DNA from: Phymatolithon calcareum
Taxonomy: Eukaryota; Rhodophyta; Florideophyceae; Hapalidiales
Length of the DNA stretch: 64,000 nt
Assembly: GCA_977006965.1 (NCBI GenBank)
Contig: OZ345361.1
Location: 1,550,001 to 1,614,000 of the forward strand
Direction of reading: 5' to 3'
Each line of letters opens with the position of its first letter. The first letter of the stretch is position 1. The notes below the pieces were generated by a model. That model was not told the DNA's origin, did no database searches, and saw only the letters and a program-made list of their open reading frames with translations. Below are positions 11,098 to 22,653 of this stretch, piece by piece. Made by a program: the position numbers and the translations under genes.

Positions 11098-11874
11098 CAG
11101 GCATTGGAAGCAATATCTTGCAATTTATTGGGGCGAGTAGTCGAACAGTACCAATATCTTGCAATAGATTTGATTCAAGCAATAGTGTTGCAATAGATGT
11201 CAGTTCAAATCGCAGGTCTCCTGGAGTATACTACAAGTCGAGTAAGATTTGCTGCTCGGCATCTTCACCGAGCCGTTCCGAAGTGCGCGTACTATTGGCA
11301 TTAGCCATTGCGTTAACAACCATACTCAAATCCCAGTATCGTCGATTGACTTTCAAGAACAGTAGAGATTCGAATAGCAACGGTGTTATTCTTTGCCGGT
11401 TTTCTGCAAGTATTCTGAGCGATGCGTCGTTCTTGCAGTGACGTTCTCGTGGGCATGCGTAAACAAAGCACGGAACATCGGGCTGATCAGGCTGTCCAGC
11501 TTTTCGAGCAGTGATGGTCTTCACAGTATCGTCTTTCCTTTTCATCAGCATTTTCACCACAAATTGTGGCTTGGGTTTCAGCTCCATTGCGCAAGACGAC
11601 GTGGTGACGAACAGAATGGGTGAGTTGTTCGATGGGTGAAACCGTACAGAACTGTGGTGCACAGGCAGTATTGAGTTAATACTTTCTCGTAAATTTCCAT
11701 ACCGTCTACGTTTCGGAGTCGTAGCTCACGCCGGAGTGCATATTACAGTCCGCATCTCTCCATCGTCTTCATGGAAGCCAATACGTATTCCAATACGAAA
11801 CATCGAGAAAATAGTAGTGCAAGATCAATATGTTGCACTATATTGCCCTACCAGTATATTGCTTCCAATGCCTG
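11098..11874. mobile_element. hAT element, internally deleted, with 8-bp TSD
   Basis: Perfect 19-bp terminal inverted repeats (CAGGCATTGGAAGCAATAT) bound a 777-bp element. It is flanked by an exact 8-bp direct repeat, ATTCTTTG, at 11090-11097 and 11875-11882. An 8-bp target duplication and CA-G ends are the signature of hAT transposons. Repeated subterminal TTGCAAT motifs near the left end are also typical. The inside keeps only a C-terminal transposase fragment (11231-11662, minus). The element is therefore non-autonomous, but its ends remain intact and could in principle be mobilised by a related full transposase. Confidence 0.9.
11231..11662 (-). pseudogene. hAT transposase C-terminal remnant
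   Basis: The 143-codon frame ends with a segment resembling the hAT C-terminal dimerisation region: ITPLLFESLLFLKVNRRYWD followed by a short acidic tail. In hAT transposases this lies at the extreme C-terminus, after the catalytic residues, which are absent here. The first half of the frame has no clear match. Its position inside intact hAT terminal repeats supports the call independently. Confidence 0.72.
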
Positions 11875-11882
11875 ATTCTTTG

Positions 11883-12627
11883 CCACGAAGGGCGGTACGC
11901 AGCCACTCATATCGAATTTAGTACATTAAGCGATAAGCGCTCTCCCTAGATCTTGACGGGGGGGAAGTATGTTTTTTATTCTAGAAGCCCTCAACGACGG
12001 CGCACGACAACACCAGAGGAGCTTCGCATTGGGCTGTAACTCTTCCGGGGAAGACTAAATCGCATCGACTCTACCATCACACCATCATCTACTCTTTCAT
12101 CTCGAATTCTAGCATCATTAATTTGTCCATCGCTTGTTTCACTTCCTCTTCTGCTCTGTAATCCATATGTGCTTGCGTTAGGTTGCTTTGAAGGGTTTCC
12201 AGCTGCATCGACGCTAGTTCGTCGTAGTTGTCGACATATCCCGAGGGGTTTCGCGGAGGGAAGCTGCAGAAAAACCACTTTACTGACCAAAGTCTGTCTT
12301 TTCTCGACTTGATCTGAATTACGGGGTTTGGATTCTCGTTCATATCCACAACGATTTTGCAATTTTTGACCTTCTAAGTCTCGCTCTATGCTTGGTAGAT
12401 TCGCGGTTTCTCTTCCTTGTGGTCACCTTTCCGTTTGCGACCCTCTTGGCTGGGACGTTTAATAGTTCGTGTTCATCGAGGTATCAAATAATACTCCGTG
12501 CCTGTGCCAAGTCCTCATCCTTGCCCTAGTAATTTTTATTTTCCCCCAGGTTCTGTTTTGCATGCAGGAGTCACAACGCAAAGTGCTCTCCTACTTTCTT
12601 GGGTCGCAGCTCTGTCCATCTTGACGG
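11883..12627. other. Unassigned, weak minus-strand ORF
   Basis: The minus frame 12089-12349 encodes a charged, possibly helical stretch (DELASMQLETLQSNL, EEVKQAMDKLMMLEFEMKE). I do not recognise it. It could be part of an older transposon. Nothing else is seen. Confidence 0.25.
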
Positions 12628-13636
12628 GTGCCTCACCCACGAAGTATGTTGAATATGATTTCTCGAGAATACCTCCTTCCGAAGGCAGAAATGATAGTCT
12701 GGCGTATCGTACACATCACCGACGATACAGCAATCTCAAGAGTTTGGAATGCGACGGGATGCATACACAAACTCCGCCAAATTGGCTTGAACGTCAGAGG
12801 ACTCCAACCAACAACGTGCATCAGGATTTTCAAGTCGTTGATTCTCCCCAAATGGGAGTACGCCATTCACCTGACGCCGATCACGAAACGACTACTATCG
12901 GCAATTGAAGCAGCAGAAGGTCTTTTCTACAGATACGTTTTCGGAAAATATGCCGAGTATCGAAGGGAGAGAATGCGAGTGCTCTGCCGTCTCGCCAGCC
13001 CACAGATGAGGAGAATGCACCAGGCTGAAAGGTTTGCCTTAAGCTTAGTAAGACGGAGGAAGTTCCTGGAGCTTTCAGAAGAATATCAGGGAAAAGAAGA
13101 AGATCTGGAAGACGTATCAAAGGACATTGGGTATTTCGGGGAAGAGGAACACCTTAAAGAAGCTCTGAATCAAGCGGAAGAATGTATGGTGTCAAAAAAG
13201 CGACGCCTACAAGCAAAAGTCAAAATCTGGTCGTTGGAAGAAGAGGGTCGGACAGTTAAAATCCCGATCGGCGTACCGAACGACCTACCAGGAGTGCTAT
13301 ATATAAGGGACAGAACTGCGAGGTTGAGATGCCTGAGAGTCATTTTCAACAGAGTTCCTTTGTGGAGAAAATCCATTCTGGCAAAATACTTTGGGACTGA
13401 TGCTGTGGTGGAGCTTATCGTGTTGCAACGTATATTGCGGTCTATGAAGATGGACCAAGAAACGGAATATGAATGCAAAAGACTTACTCGGGCCCTCACA
13501 GGGAGAGAAATTTGAATTAAGGAGATATTAGAAGGAGAGTAGAGAGATGAATATGAAAAACAGCGAGAAGCTGCCCTGTTACTCAAATTGAGGCTTTGGG
13601 AGCTTTTAAAATAAATCAACATATATCCCCCTATCA
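12628..13636 (+). mobile_element. LINE-A 3' end (reverse transcriptase C-terminal part)
   Basis: A 5'-truncated non-LTR retrotransposon. The open frame to 13515 encodes the region after the RT catalytic core: CIRIFKSLILPKWEYAIHLTP, a charged helical section and LRCLRVIFNRVPLWRKSILAKYFG. The same family occurs at 15139-15871 (inverted, nearly identical), 44321-49420 (long copy) and 51136-51383. The 3' end reads AAAATAAATCAACATAT and carries no long poly(A). The RT active site is not in this fragment. The frame is open for 295 codons, so this is a fairly young insertion. Confidence 0.8.
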
Positions 13637-14204
13637 TACACATGATCAGTGAGCTCGTTTCCCAACGAAACGCTGCTGCCAAGTGACCAGGAAAGATCAG
13701 GCCCGTCGAAATTGGTCTCTCGCAAAACGCTAGTGCCGAACAAGCAGTAGGCATGACCATCGCTGTTTTGGTATCAACAAATCATGAGTATTTAAGCTTT
13801 ATGACCGTATAACAATGCTGTGTACAGAGCGCATTGGATGCTATGTCGGCAATATGCCAGAAGCGAAACAGAACCTCAAGGAGAAGACGGCTCACGTTGT
13901 CGCAACTTGGAAATGGGTGCTTGAATGCAATAGTTGTGGCGACTAGGATGGGTAGGAGAGCATGTGTGGAATCAAACGACGTGCAATGCATTGGTCTTGC
14001 GAGCTTTGGGTTTCCTGTGTTTCCGCGGGAACCGAATTTATCTTTGATGCAAACTGCCAGATTGTAGTGCCTTACACTGGAAACGTTCCTGTTCCGTGTA
14101 CTGCATTGCTCGGCAGATCACCAGCTCCGAATTTGGAGTTCAATGATCTTTTACGTTCCTTGAAAGCATAGGAATCATTCTTGGTCCGGTCTGCTCATAC
14201 ATGC
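13637..14204. other. Spacer of the inverted LINE-A pair, nothing recognised
   Basis: Together with 14531-15138 this forms the unique region between two inverted LINE-A fragments. Short ORFs only; none has recognisable motifs. Confidence 0.35.
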
Positions 14205-14214
14205 GAAGGCGAAT

Positions 14215-14540
14215 AGAAGTTTTTTTGCAACTGTTTAGTTGTTTATTTGAAAGCCCTAAGACTGTACGGGAGCAGCTCTTCGTAACTTGTTCATTCTAGT
14301 ATATCGCCTGGCCCCTAATACAGGGAATCTTCTTTCTCCATATTGTCAATTATGGTGACGCTGTAGAGTAGTATGGAGTCTAATACCTTTTCCATTCTTA
14401 ACATTTCTCCGGAGTCCAGTTCATACTTTGTTAGGTTCATGCGTATGATCTCCAGTTGGCGCTCTGCTGTCGTTCCGAATGTATTCGATATTAGCGTCAT
14501 GCTCACTTGAGGGAACCTGCCGCTTGCGTAAGGCAAATAG
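14215..14540 (-). mobile_element. Short LINE 3' tail insertion
   Basis: About 310 bp on the minus strand: a poly(A)-like tract at 14220-14226 (read as T), a 3' UTR shared with 16309-16446, and a 73-codon frame (GRFPQVSMTLISNTFGTT, ending IDNMEKEDSLY) related to the LINE-B C-terminus. Flanks carry AAGGCGAATAG on the left and AAGGCAAATAG on the right, a probable 11-bp target duplication with one mismatch. It interrupts an older minus-strand open frame (14421-14843) that I do not recognise. Confidence 0.6.
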
Positions 14541-14843
14541 CAGTGCTATAACATCTGAATCCCCAACATTCGTAAATAGTACGGGGGGCTTTTTGGAATG
14601 GAGAATGTCGATCCCGGTAGCTTCTGGGACGAAACGTGGGATTCTGATATCGCCAGAAAACGAGAAAACAATGTCATTCCATATCAGCTTCAGTGCCTCT
14701 GACGCGCGCAAGATTGCTCCGCAGGATACAACCAACGCGAAACAGCAGACTCTACCTGTGAATACGAGATGCTTAACAAATAACATCATTTGTTTCTTGT
14801 GATGAACGGGATGGTAGATCGCGGTAATTCTAATCTTGAGCAT
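14541..14843 (-). pseudogene. Unrecognised minus-strand frame cut by LINE tail
   Basis: This is the upstream part of the frame that ends in the preceding LINE tail. It encodes a cysteine-containing hydrophobic segment (FTGRVCCFALVVSCGAILRASEAL) and VLFTNVGDSDVIALLFA. I do not recognise it. It resembles no transposase I know and could be part of a host gene destroyed by the insertion. Confidence 0.25.
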
Positions 14844-15138
14844 CCTGCATTTATACGCTTGGATTGATACAATTGATTTTTCAGGCTTAAATCGAAGATC
14901 GTGAGGTGAGATGTAAGGTAAGAAGTCTCCAGCCGCTCTCTAGGAGCTGTGTCGTTGTGGCGATAGCCCTTGATTCAACAAAAGGGTATCGAGCTCATTA
15001 GGGTTGGATGGAATACGCGACACGCGACACCGCGACTTTGAGGAGCATATTCGTACCTGGTATAGGTATTTAGAAGAGTAGCTCTAGAAGATTATCCTCA
15101 CAAAGCATGTTGAGGATTCGTTAACATTTCCTGTTGAA

Positions 15139-15871
15139 TAGGGGATATATGTTGATTTATTTTAAAAGCTCCCAAAGCCTCAATTTGAGTAACAGGGCAG
15201 CTTCTCGCTGTTTTTCATATTCATCTCTCTACTCTCCTTCTAATATCTCCTTAATTCTAATTTCTCTCCCTGTGAGGGCCCGAGTAAGTCTTTTGCATTC
15301 ATATTCCGTTTCTTGGTCCATCTTCATAGACCGCAATATACGTTGCAACACGATAAGCTCCACCACAGCATCAGTCCCAAAGTATTTTGCCAGAATGGAT
15401 TTTCTCCACAAAGGAACTCTGTTGAAAATGACTCTCAGGCATCTCAACCTCGCAGTTCTGTCCCTTATATATAGCACTCCTGGTAGGTCGTTCGGTACGC
15501 CGATCGGGATTTTAACTGTCCGACCCTCTTCTTCCAACGACCAGACTTTGACTGTTGCTTGTAGGCGTCGCTTTTTTGACACCATACATTCTTCCGCTTG
15601 ATTCAGAGCTTCTTTAAGGTGTTCCTCTTCCCCGAAATACCCAATGTCCTTTGATACGTCTTCCAGATCATCTTCTCTTCCCTGGTATTCTTCTCAAAGC
15701 TCCAGGAACTTCCTCCGTCTTACTAAGCTTAAGGCGAACCTTTCAGCTTGGTGCATTCTCCTCATCTGTGGGCTGGCGAGACGGCAGAGCACTCGCATCC
15801 TCGCCCTTCGATACTCGGCATATTTTCCGAAAACGTATCTGTAAAAAAGACCTTCTGCTGCTTCAATTAGG
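15139..15871 (-). mobile_element. LINE-A 3' end, inverted copy
   Basis: Near-identical inverted copy of 12903-13636, reading from the 3' terminus (GATATATGTTGATTTATTTT) inwards. The 15229-15585 minus frame repeats the LPGVLYIRDRTARLRCLRV segment of the plus copy. Similarity stops sharply at 15871. The pair forms an inverted repeat of about 730 bp arms around a 1.5-kb spacer. Confidence 0.82.
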
Positions 15872-16308
15872 GGAGACAAGGGGACCCTGCAGAAGATGCC
15901 CCGGCTTTCTGCGGGATTCTTGTCTGGGGGCATGCATGCTATTTCCCGCTGAGCGGAACGAGAGGGTCCATATACCCCGCTAACGTCGGTGGGGATCTGC
16001 GCAAAGCTGGTTTGGATGTCGTGCAAGGGAGCTACAGTCACCAAACAGGAAATTGTAGTACTAGCTCAGGAGATGATCTTTGGCCTCGCAGTTTTTCTCC
16101 GATTCCAACACTTGAGTTTAATAGAAAAAGGACACAGTGGCAGTCGATGGGAAAATCGACAGAATATTCCAGTTACAGCACTGCTGTGCTTCTTTGATCG
16201 TGCTCTGCGCGCTTCCGCGTATGGACGAAAGCCGTTACATCATTCCCTTGTCGCGGTACCATCTTAACCTCTTTCTTTCTTTATTGCGGAAAGCTCGTTC
16301 ACGCAGAT
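15872..16308. other. Spacer, nothing recognised
   Basis: G-rich at its left end; no frame with recognisable motifs. Confidence 0.35.
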
Positions 16309-17815
16309 GATTTTTTGCAACTGTTTAGTTGTTTATTTGAAAGCCCTCATTAACACTCCTAAGAGTGTACGGGAGCAGCTTTTCGTAACTTGTTCATTCT
16401 AGTATATCGGCTGGTCCCTAATACAGGGACTCGTCGATTTCCATATTGTCAATCACGCAGATGGTGAGCGACTGAGGCTGTTCGAAAACAGTTTCTCATT
16501 GTTCAGAAATTTGAATACGTCTATGGGTCTCTCACGGCATAATTCCTCTACGGTCTTGGTACCTACTCGTCCAATAAACTTGCGTCTGGAGGCAGAACTT
16601 CCACCACAGCGTAGAAATAGATGTTCAACTGTTTCGTTGCAGTTGGTACTACACATCTTGCATACTGGGTCGTACGGCATTTTATCCAAGCCGTGTCCAG
16701 TGTGAAAAGCGGCCACCAGAGGGAACAGTCCCCAATTAGCTGATGTAAGATCACATCAGCTCTTCTGTGCGATAGCGGAAAGCCGTCGGGAAGTGTTGGA
16801 ATAGTGAGAGGCTTGGGTTTGAGAGATGGCCTGATGATGGATCTCGCTGCCTCGAGTGTAAACGGGACTCTCTGGTGGTCCACAAGGCCTCGTTCACAAA
16901 TACCCCTGCGAGCATGCTCGTCAGCAGCATCGTTTCTTGGAATTCCGCAGTGACTCGGTATCCAAATGGCTTCGACGGAGATTTCGTTGTACATCAGTTG
17001 TTCCATAAGGCACCAAAGCTTCCGTATCATTTCCCCGTACACCCGCTGCTGGCCGTCAATAGCGTCGATGTATCTCCTGTTTTCCGTAAACCAACGTACA
17101 GTGCTTCGAGGTGCAAAGGGACGCCTTACCACTTCTTGAAATGCATGAGCGGCGGCGAATGCTTCCACGTCGTATGAAGAACCAACAGCTCCAGCAGTTA
17201 GCGAGAGTTCCAGCACAATTTTGTTTCCGATCATCAGTAAAATCCCCGCGCCTCCGACATTGAGTGGGATGGTTCTGTACATATCAAGGATATCTCCATC
17301 TTCATCACAGAGAATCACACGTTGTTTAGAAGCCGTAGGGCTCGAGTTATACGCATGCTCGTCCCCGTCGTTATATGCAAGGAGAATGGCCGGGTACTTT
17401 TGTGTCGTGTCAGAAAGTTCGACACCGCTCTGTTTTCCCCACGTTGGAGCACGTCGAATAACTTGAGAGTTGCAGTGTACCAACCTTCATCCCATTTAAC
17501 CGAGACCCGCTCGTCGTTTTGAAGATTACGAAGCTGTGCGCAGGGTATTTCGCCAACGCTGCCATCGGTCCATACATCTAGCTCCGCTGGCTGCATGGTG
17601 CGACGCTGAAGCATCAGAGCCTCCGTGGCTAATCGTTTTTTCCAGTGTTCGTCTTTTGCCGAAATAGGGGTTATGAAGCGGGAGAACCTATTCTTCGAAC
17701 AATCCTTCGCGATTGGTGGTTGGAATCTCTCATGCGGTAGAGCTAGGATTCCTTTCTCAGCCAGTTGCTGGGTGCCTGTCTCGCGCCATGATCGTACTTG
17801 ACTTCTAGGTTTCAT
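16309..17815 (-). mobile_element. LINE fragment with RNase H domain and zinc knuckle
   Basis: C-terminal portion of an RNase H-bearing non-LTR retrotransposon (I/Tad-like arrangement). On the minus strand, the first frame (17815-17315) holds the RNase H start AELDVWTDGSVG. The main frame (17483-16563) continues with SSYDVEAFAAAHAF and the RNase H terminal motif WIPSHCGIPRNDAADEHAR. A CKMC-x-CNETVEHLFLRC cysteine/histidine motif follows in 16716-16453. At least two frameshifts separate these pieces. The 3' UTR (16309-16446) matches 14215-14360. The reverse transcriptase domain is missing, so the element is 5'-truncated and dead. Confidence 0.8.
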
Positions 17816-20230
17816 TGACCAAGAGTTAATTGTCCTGTGACAGGAGTATCCGGGGACATCCGTAACGCTTTTTCCAATACCATCGTAGCTTCAAAGTCGC
17901 CGACATTCTGAAGGTCCATCATTCCAGTTAACACTCGAAGTTTTGATATCTTTGTGGCTTTCAAGCAACGTCTTAACCTCTAAATTTGGGCGTAACACAA
18001 CGCCCGCACATAGCCACAAAGTCCACAGAGAGGCTAAAGTCCGATATGAGCGATCACACAGCGCTCCGGTTGAATAATAAAATCAAGCAATAGTATCGGT
18101 AGATGAGGGTACGTAGAGTTCGTTTCGTGGATCGTGAGTGATCAAGCGGACAGAATGCCGTCGTTGTTTAATCCTCCTTGAAATAGTGATTGTAGTTTCG
18201 TGGCGATCATTTCGATATCTCTGGTACTCCTGATCCTTGGATGATAGTAGACTAGGACATGAGCCAGAGTCCCGTATAATTTAAAATCTCATTTTGAGAT
18301 TGTCCTGGACTTAGGCGTTATATCTAGGTCTCAAAGCTGATTTGAAAGGCTCCAGAGCCGAACCGCAAAATTCGCTCTCAAGTCCACGGATGTCAGTTTC
18401 ACAATGTCAAGGACGTCGTTCTGGGCGTGGCTCCCGTACACCACAAAAAATTCGGCGATGTGGTTCGATACACCCAATGACAAATTCAGTGTACTTCACC
18501 CATGTAGATGCAAAGCCACAGCGTAGAGTTTTACTAGAAACAGGCAGGAATTATCATGTGCACACGAAACAAGGCACACGACTTAGCAAGTAGAGGGGAG
18601 AAGATGTGCGCCTGAGGGTATATCCTAGACCATCCTATCTCCTATGTGGTTTTCTTGTGGTATTCGCTTTGGGCGTCCCGCTACTAGACGTCGTGTCTTG
18701 AGGGAATCTACTTGACTTCTCGTGTCGCCGAATATGGACTGCACCTGGTGCCGAACAGATGATCTGCAACAAGGCGAATCCATATCTTTGGGCTGACGCT
18801 CAGCGCCAGGTCATTCATCCGCGCTCAACTTTTTCTGGACCTTCCGCCCATAGGCAAACGAAGATCATAGCTACAAGGAAACTGCTAGAACGACAAAAAC
18901 GAACGGTACGTCTGCACGGTCTCCTACTAACAGTGGCTCATTAACAAGGTCACTTAACCTGCCTTGCACACTCTGCGACCCCTTCGGAGAACAGCCAGCT
19001 GGAGACCCTGTCCGAAAAATGAACACAAGAAGAAGTCGCGCGTGTCCCGAAGCGCTGAATTCTCCTCAGCCAAAAATTGCACAGAGAACCCACTTCTATT
19101 CGTGAAACCGCCAAGTGCACCAGACACTCTACTTGTACCGTTTCTTTGGTAGATTCCCTGGAGAGCGTAGTCTAGTTGTGGGACGCTACGGAGTAAGTGC
19201 CAGTATCCACATGCGCACTGTCCACACAGTGCTCCTTAGGCCCAAATGGACCAAACGAGAGCGCAGGAAACTGACCGTCGCCATCCACCAGCTCACGAGC
19301 CAGTGGTCTACGGCTGCTTCGCGTCCTGATCCCCAAAATTGACCTAAAATAGCCCTGAATGACCCCCACAAGAGAGATCCCTGTCCCCAGTTGTCAATTG
19401 CGATCAGTCTCACCAACACTCAATTACGCTTCGCTACCGAGTGTCTTCCACGGCGAATTATACAGGAGTTCCACAACTGAGATGGGATTCTGAGATCCTA
19501 CGTTTTTTCGTCCGCTTTTCTTGTGATGCGTTTTCGTGAGCTGCGCAAATATAGTTAGCAACAAGGGAAGCATTGCCCATATCTTCAGAGGTCTGTGGGA
19601 CTTTTAAATAATCTTGGATTTTAAAAAAAAACTTTCACCTCAACTGAGTTTTTTAGTTTTGCTCATCTTTTCCGCTTTTATCAGCCATCATAGGCGAAAT
19701 CTCGTTATAATATGAGCAAGGCATTCAACAAAGCGCTTGTTAGTTGCCTCTTTACCCTTCGCCAGGGGTCCCAGGTATTACCATAAAAAGCATAACCATA
19801 CACTGTAACCTGCGAAAATTTTCAGTGAAACTTGAAGCCCGAAAAAGGTTTTCGAAAACGTCTATGCACTAATATAAACCCTGCGATTTCGTTGCCGTTG
19901 GAGAACTTTGTACTACGCTGAATCTGGAGAGAGGATTTCCGCTCTGATCGCTGTTTGGTTGACCAGATGTGGAATTTGTGCAGCTTAAAACCCTTGTGAA
20001 AACCCTACTTGTGACTTTTCTATCCCGGGCAAAGAAGGGCGAAGCCATCAGGTCCAGGTTTTATATAACAATCACTATGGAATATGGCTACACCTTGAAT
20101 ACACTCTCCGCATCATCCACCAGCCGTGAACACAAAACGAGAAGTCTTTCAGTACTTGCCTTCATTGAATCAACCTCTTTCTTGACCTTTAACATTTTCA
20201 ACAACTTTTTGTTCACTTCCACAGAGCGAA
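17816..20230. other. Long region without recognised genes
   Basis: Several 60-80-codon frames, none with motifs I can name. The sequence at 19500-19610 resembles 26400-26510 (shared GCGTTTTCGTGAGCT and CCATATCTTC blocks), so a dispersed repeat is present. The last 150 bp should hold the promoter of the next gene. Confidence 0.35.
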
Positions 20231-22326
20231 ATGAGTCGAGATACTGCTGGATTCGCCCAAGTCAGTCTGCGAGATACAGTGACTTGCCAAAGTGAGTTAA
20301 AAGCATTCGCAGAACTGCTCCGACTTCCGCAACATGATTTGCACAGTTTTAAGCCCGTGGATGAACTGGACATCGAGGTCCTTCGAGCCGTTAACCCCTT
20401 CAATTCTCTATCTGCCAGTCTTGGGTACGAAACTGTTGATGTGCATCTGGTAAATGCAATGATCGTTCGCGGCGTACAGACAAACTGGTTCAAGAAAGTG
20501 CGTTCTCACGAACACGGTATTGTAAAACTGGATCGATGTGTTTTTCCAATGGTCCAGATTGAGCCACGTCGATACCTGTTACCAAATAAGAACTCTCGCT
20601 CGAAAGACAGAATTCAAAATGTTATTGAAGATGGGAAACTAATCATTGGCAATAATTCAAGTGCCGTGATACATTTCGCGTGCAAAATCTCATCATTGGA
20701 CGGTGAAGTCATTCATCTTTCTGCGGAAGAGCTCGAATTCATTGGGTCGATGGATGTGAGCTGGGTCAATCGCATTATCGGTGATAAGGAGACCATCACG
20801 GTGTTAGAAGTATCGCACAGCACCGCTTCGAGAAGGGTTGTCATGGTGAACGAGAAGGAAGCTCTATTTTCTAGAACCTACATGTTTCCTCTGTCGGCCA
20901 CCATCACAAACCCTTCGAAAATCAATTATGAAGGGTTGCCTGATATTATTCTCACGTATTTCATTCTCAGTTCTGAACTGCACCACATCGATACCAGTGC
21001 TGCTGTCGCTAAGACTATGGAGCTGGTTGACAAAGCCATCACCACGCATGAGAATGGACAGATTGCAGCTATCAATACATCCGTTTATTTGCGTGGCATT
21101 GAAGGCCTCACGGCAAGCAACAAGGGGTTCTGTGCATATCTACTCGCTGTCTCTGATCGCAGTTGCCGTTCCGAAACTCGGCCCCCATGGAGTCCAGTAG
21201 ATGACGAGGAGAAAGTCCCGACTTCGGACAAATACTTGAGCAGCTACGACGAGTCCCAAATCACCATTTTTTTTTGAATTTGGAATTTATTAAACGCCGT
21301 CAGTAACACTCATGAGACTGCAAGGGAGATGCGTTTCAGCAGCTACGTTGTAGCTTCGATCATATATTCAAATACTTGTAACCAGGGTTAACGTCGTAGC
21401 CCTAGCTGCAAAAAACCTCTCCCGTAAAAGGGCGGAGGGAAAAGCTTGGGGTCCACTGATCAGATTTCCTCAATTGACGCCTTGTCTATTCCATGTCGTC
21501 GTAAAAGACGATAGTGAAGAAGAGTAGCTTGTCTAGAGCTTTTTCAGTGATATCAATCTCCTCTTTGGTCAGTTGATATCTTCCGAGGTATTCTTCCAGG
21601 TTGCTCATAAGGATTGGTACAGTATCACCGAACTTGTCTGTGAGAAGTGATGTGCTCATTGGGGGGAACCGACCGAATGCCCACTTTATCGCTAATTGGT
21701 GGTGCCGTGTTCCCAAATCACCATACGTGGCCAGTGGCCATGGGCGACGATTTTGACATTCATGGCTTGTGTTGCCGCAGTGGTTACTCTCGTGATACTA
21801 AAACTCGAAGTGATACTCAAGGTAGTCCCAGATTATATATCTCTGTTCACAGTCGTGCTCATCGGCACGGTAGCAACCGTGTATAACGTCTGGTACGAGA
21901 ATTGGCCTCTGCATGACACGGTTCGAGGAATTAACGTCCAACAACACAGAAAAGTTAGAACGCTTCCTGGGAAGAGAAGAGTTTGTGCGCATGATACTAA
22001 GCATAAAGCGACCCGACGTCGTTTTTGATGATCATAAGAGCTGTCTTCTCGCGCCAGTGCGAAAAAGAAAGGTCATTCTTCACAGGATGATAAAGTACGG
22101 CGAGGTACGGAAGTACGGTGTTTCCATACTGTATAACAATTTTTATGAACCGGTTTTTCACAAGGGCGACGTATATCGAGAAGTGTCTATTGAAAATGAA
22201 GTGGTGCATGTAGGAGCGATTATACCAGCTCAGGACCTGATTAAGAGAGAAATACCTTCGGACTACGAAATAGGACAGGAGCTATATAGCGACAGCAAAG
22301 TGCAGTGTCCAGTATTGTCAATATGA
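20231..22326 (+). pseudogene. Two-TM family protein, copy 3 (split by LINE tail)
   Basis: Third copy of the family. The ATG at 20231 starts MSRDTAGFAQVSL, and the frame is open to 21277 with all conserved blocks (SELKAFAELLRL, WFKKVRSHEHGIVKLDR, VQIEPRRYLLPNKNS, HIDTSAAVAKTMEL). At the sequence for DESQIT it is interrupted by the 443-bp insertion at 21268-21710. Coding resumes at 21711 with the helix region WPWATILTFMACVAAVVTLVIL and a second helix. It then shifts frame near 21930 (LTSNNTEKLERFLGREEFVRMI, KVILHRMIKYGEVRKYG, QDLIKREIPSDYEIGQEL). Apart from insertion and shift the gene is very well preserved, so it died recently. Function is unknown. Confidence 0.8.
21268..21710 (-). mobile_element. 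LINE-B 3' tail insertion with 14-bp TSD
   Basis: A 443-bp insert begins with a T run (poly(A) on the minus strand) and is flanked by exact copies of TCCCAAATCACCAT at 21254-21267 and 21711-21724. Read on the minus strand it encodes a 76-codon LINE-B ORF2 C-terminus (WAFGRFPPMSTSLLTDKFGDT, ending FFTIVFYDDME) and then the 3' UTR. It is the same family as 53594-54609. This is a textbook target-primed insertion with 5' truncation. Confidence 0.92.
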
Positions 22327-22653
22327 GACGCAGCGCAGTAATGAGCTTTGCAATATCAATTTTGCAGTTCTCTTTAGTTACATTGTTACATAAATGCTGG
22401 AGAGCTCATTCATCAGGATCTGCAGGGCAATCCATGAGATGTTCCACTCTTGGTCTTCTAGTACCAATGAATAGGCTGACATGTTCTGGGAAACTATTGA
22501 TGATGGACGACGTTTCGCCAGCAATTTCACTTGTACTAGTCTTCAAGTAACTCACTGTTTACTCAAAACGTTGTACAAGTATCCTCACCTGCTTGCCATG
22601 TTTCACATGGTCTCGCAATCGTCTTGAATTAAATTAAAATATCGGCAATGGAA
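22327..22653. other. Intergenic between convergent genes
   Basis: Holds the 3' ends of the two-TM copy and of the protease gene. No coding features are seen. Confidence 0.4.
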
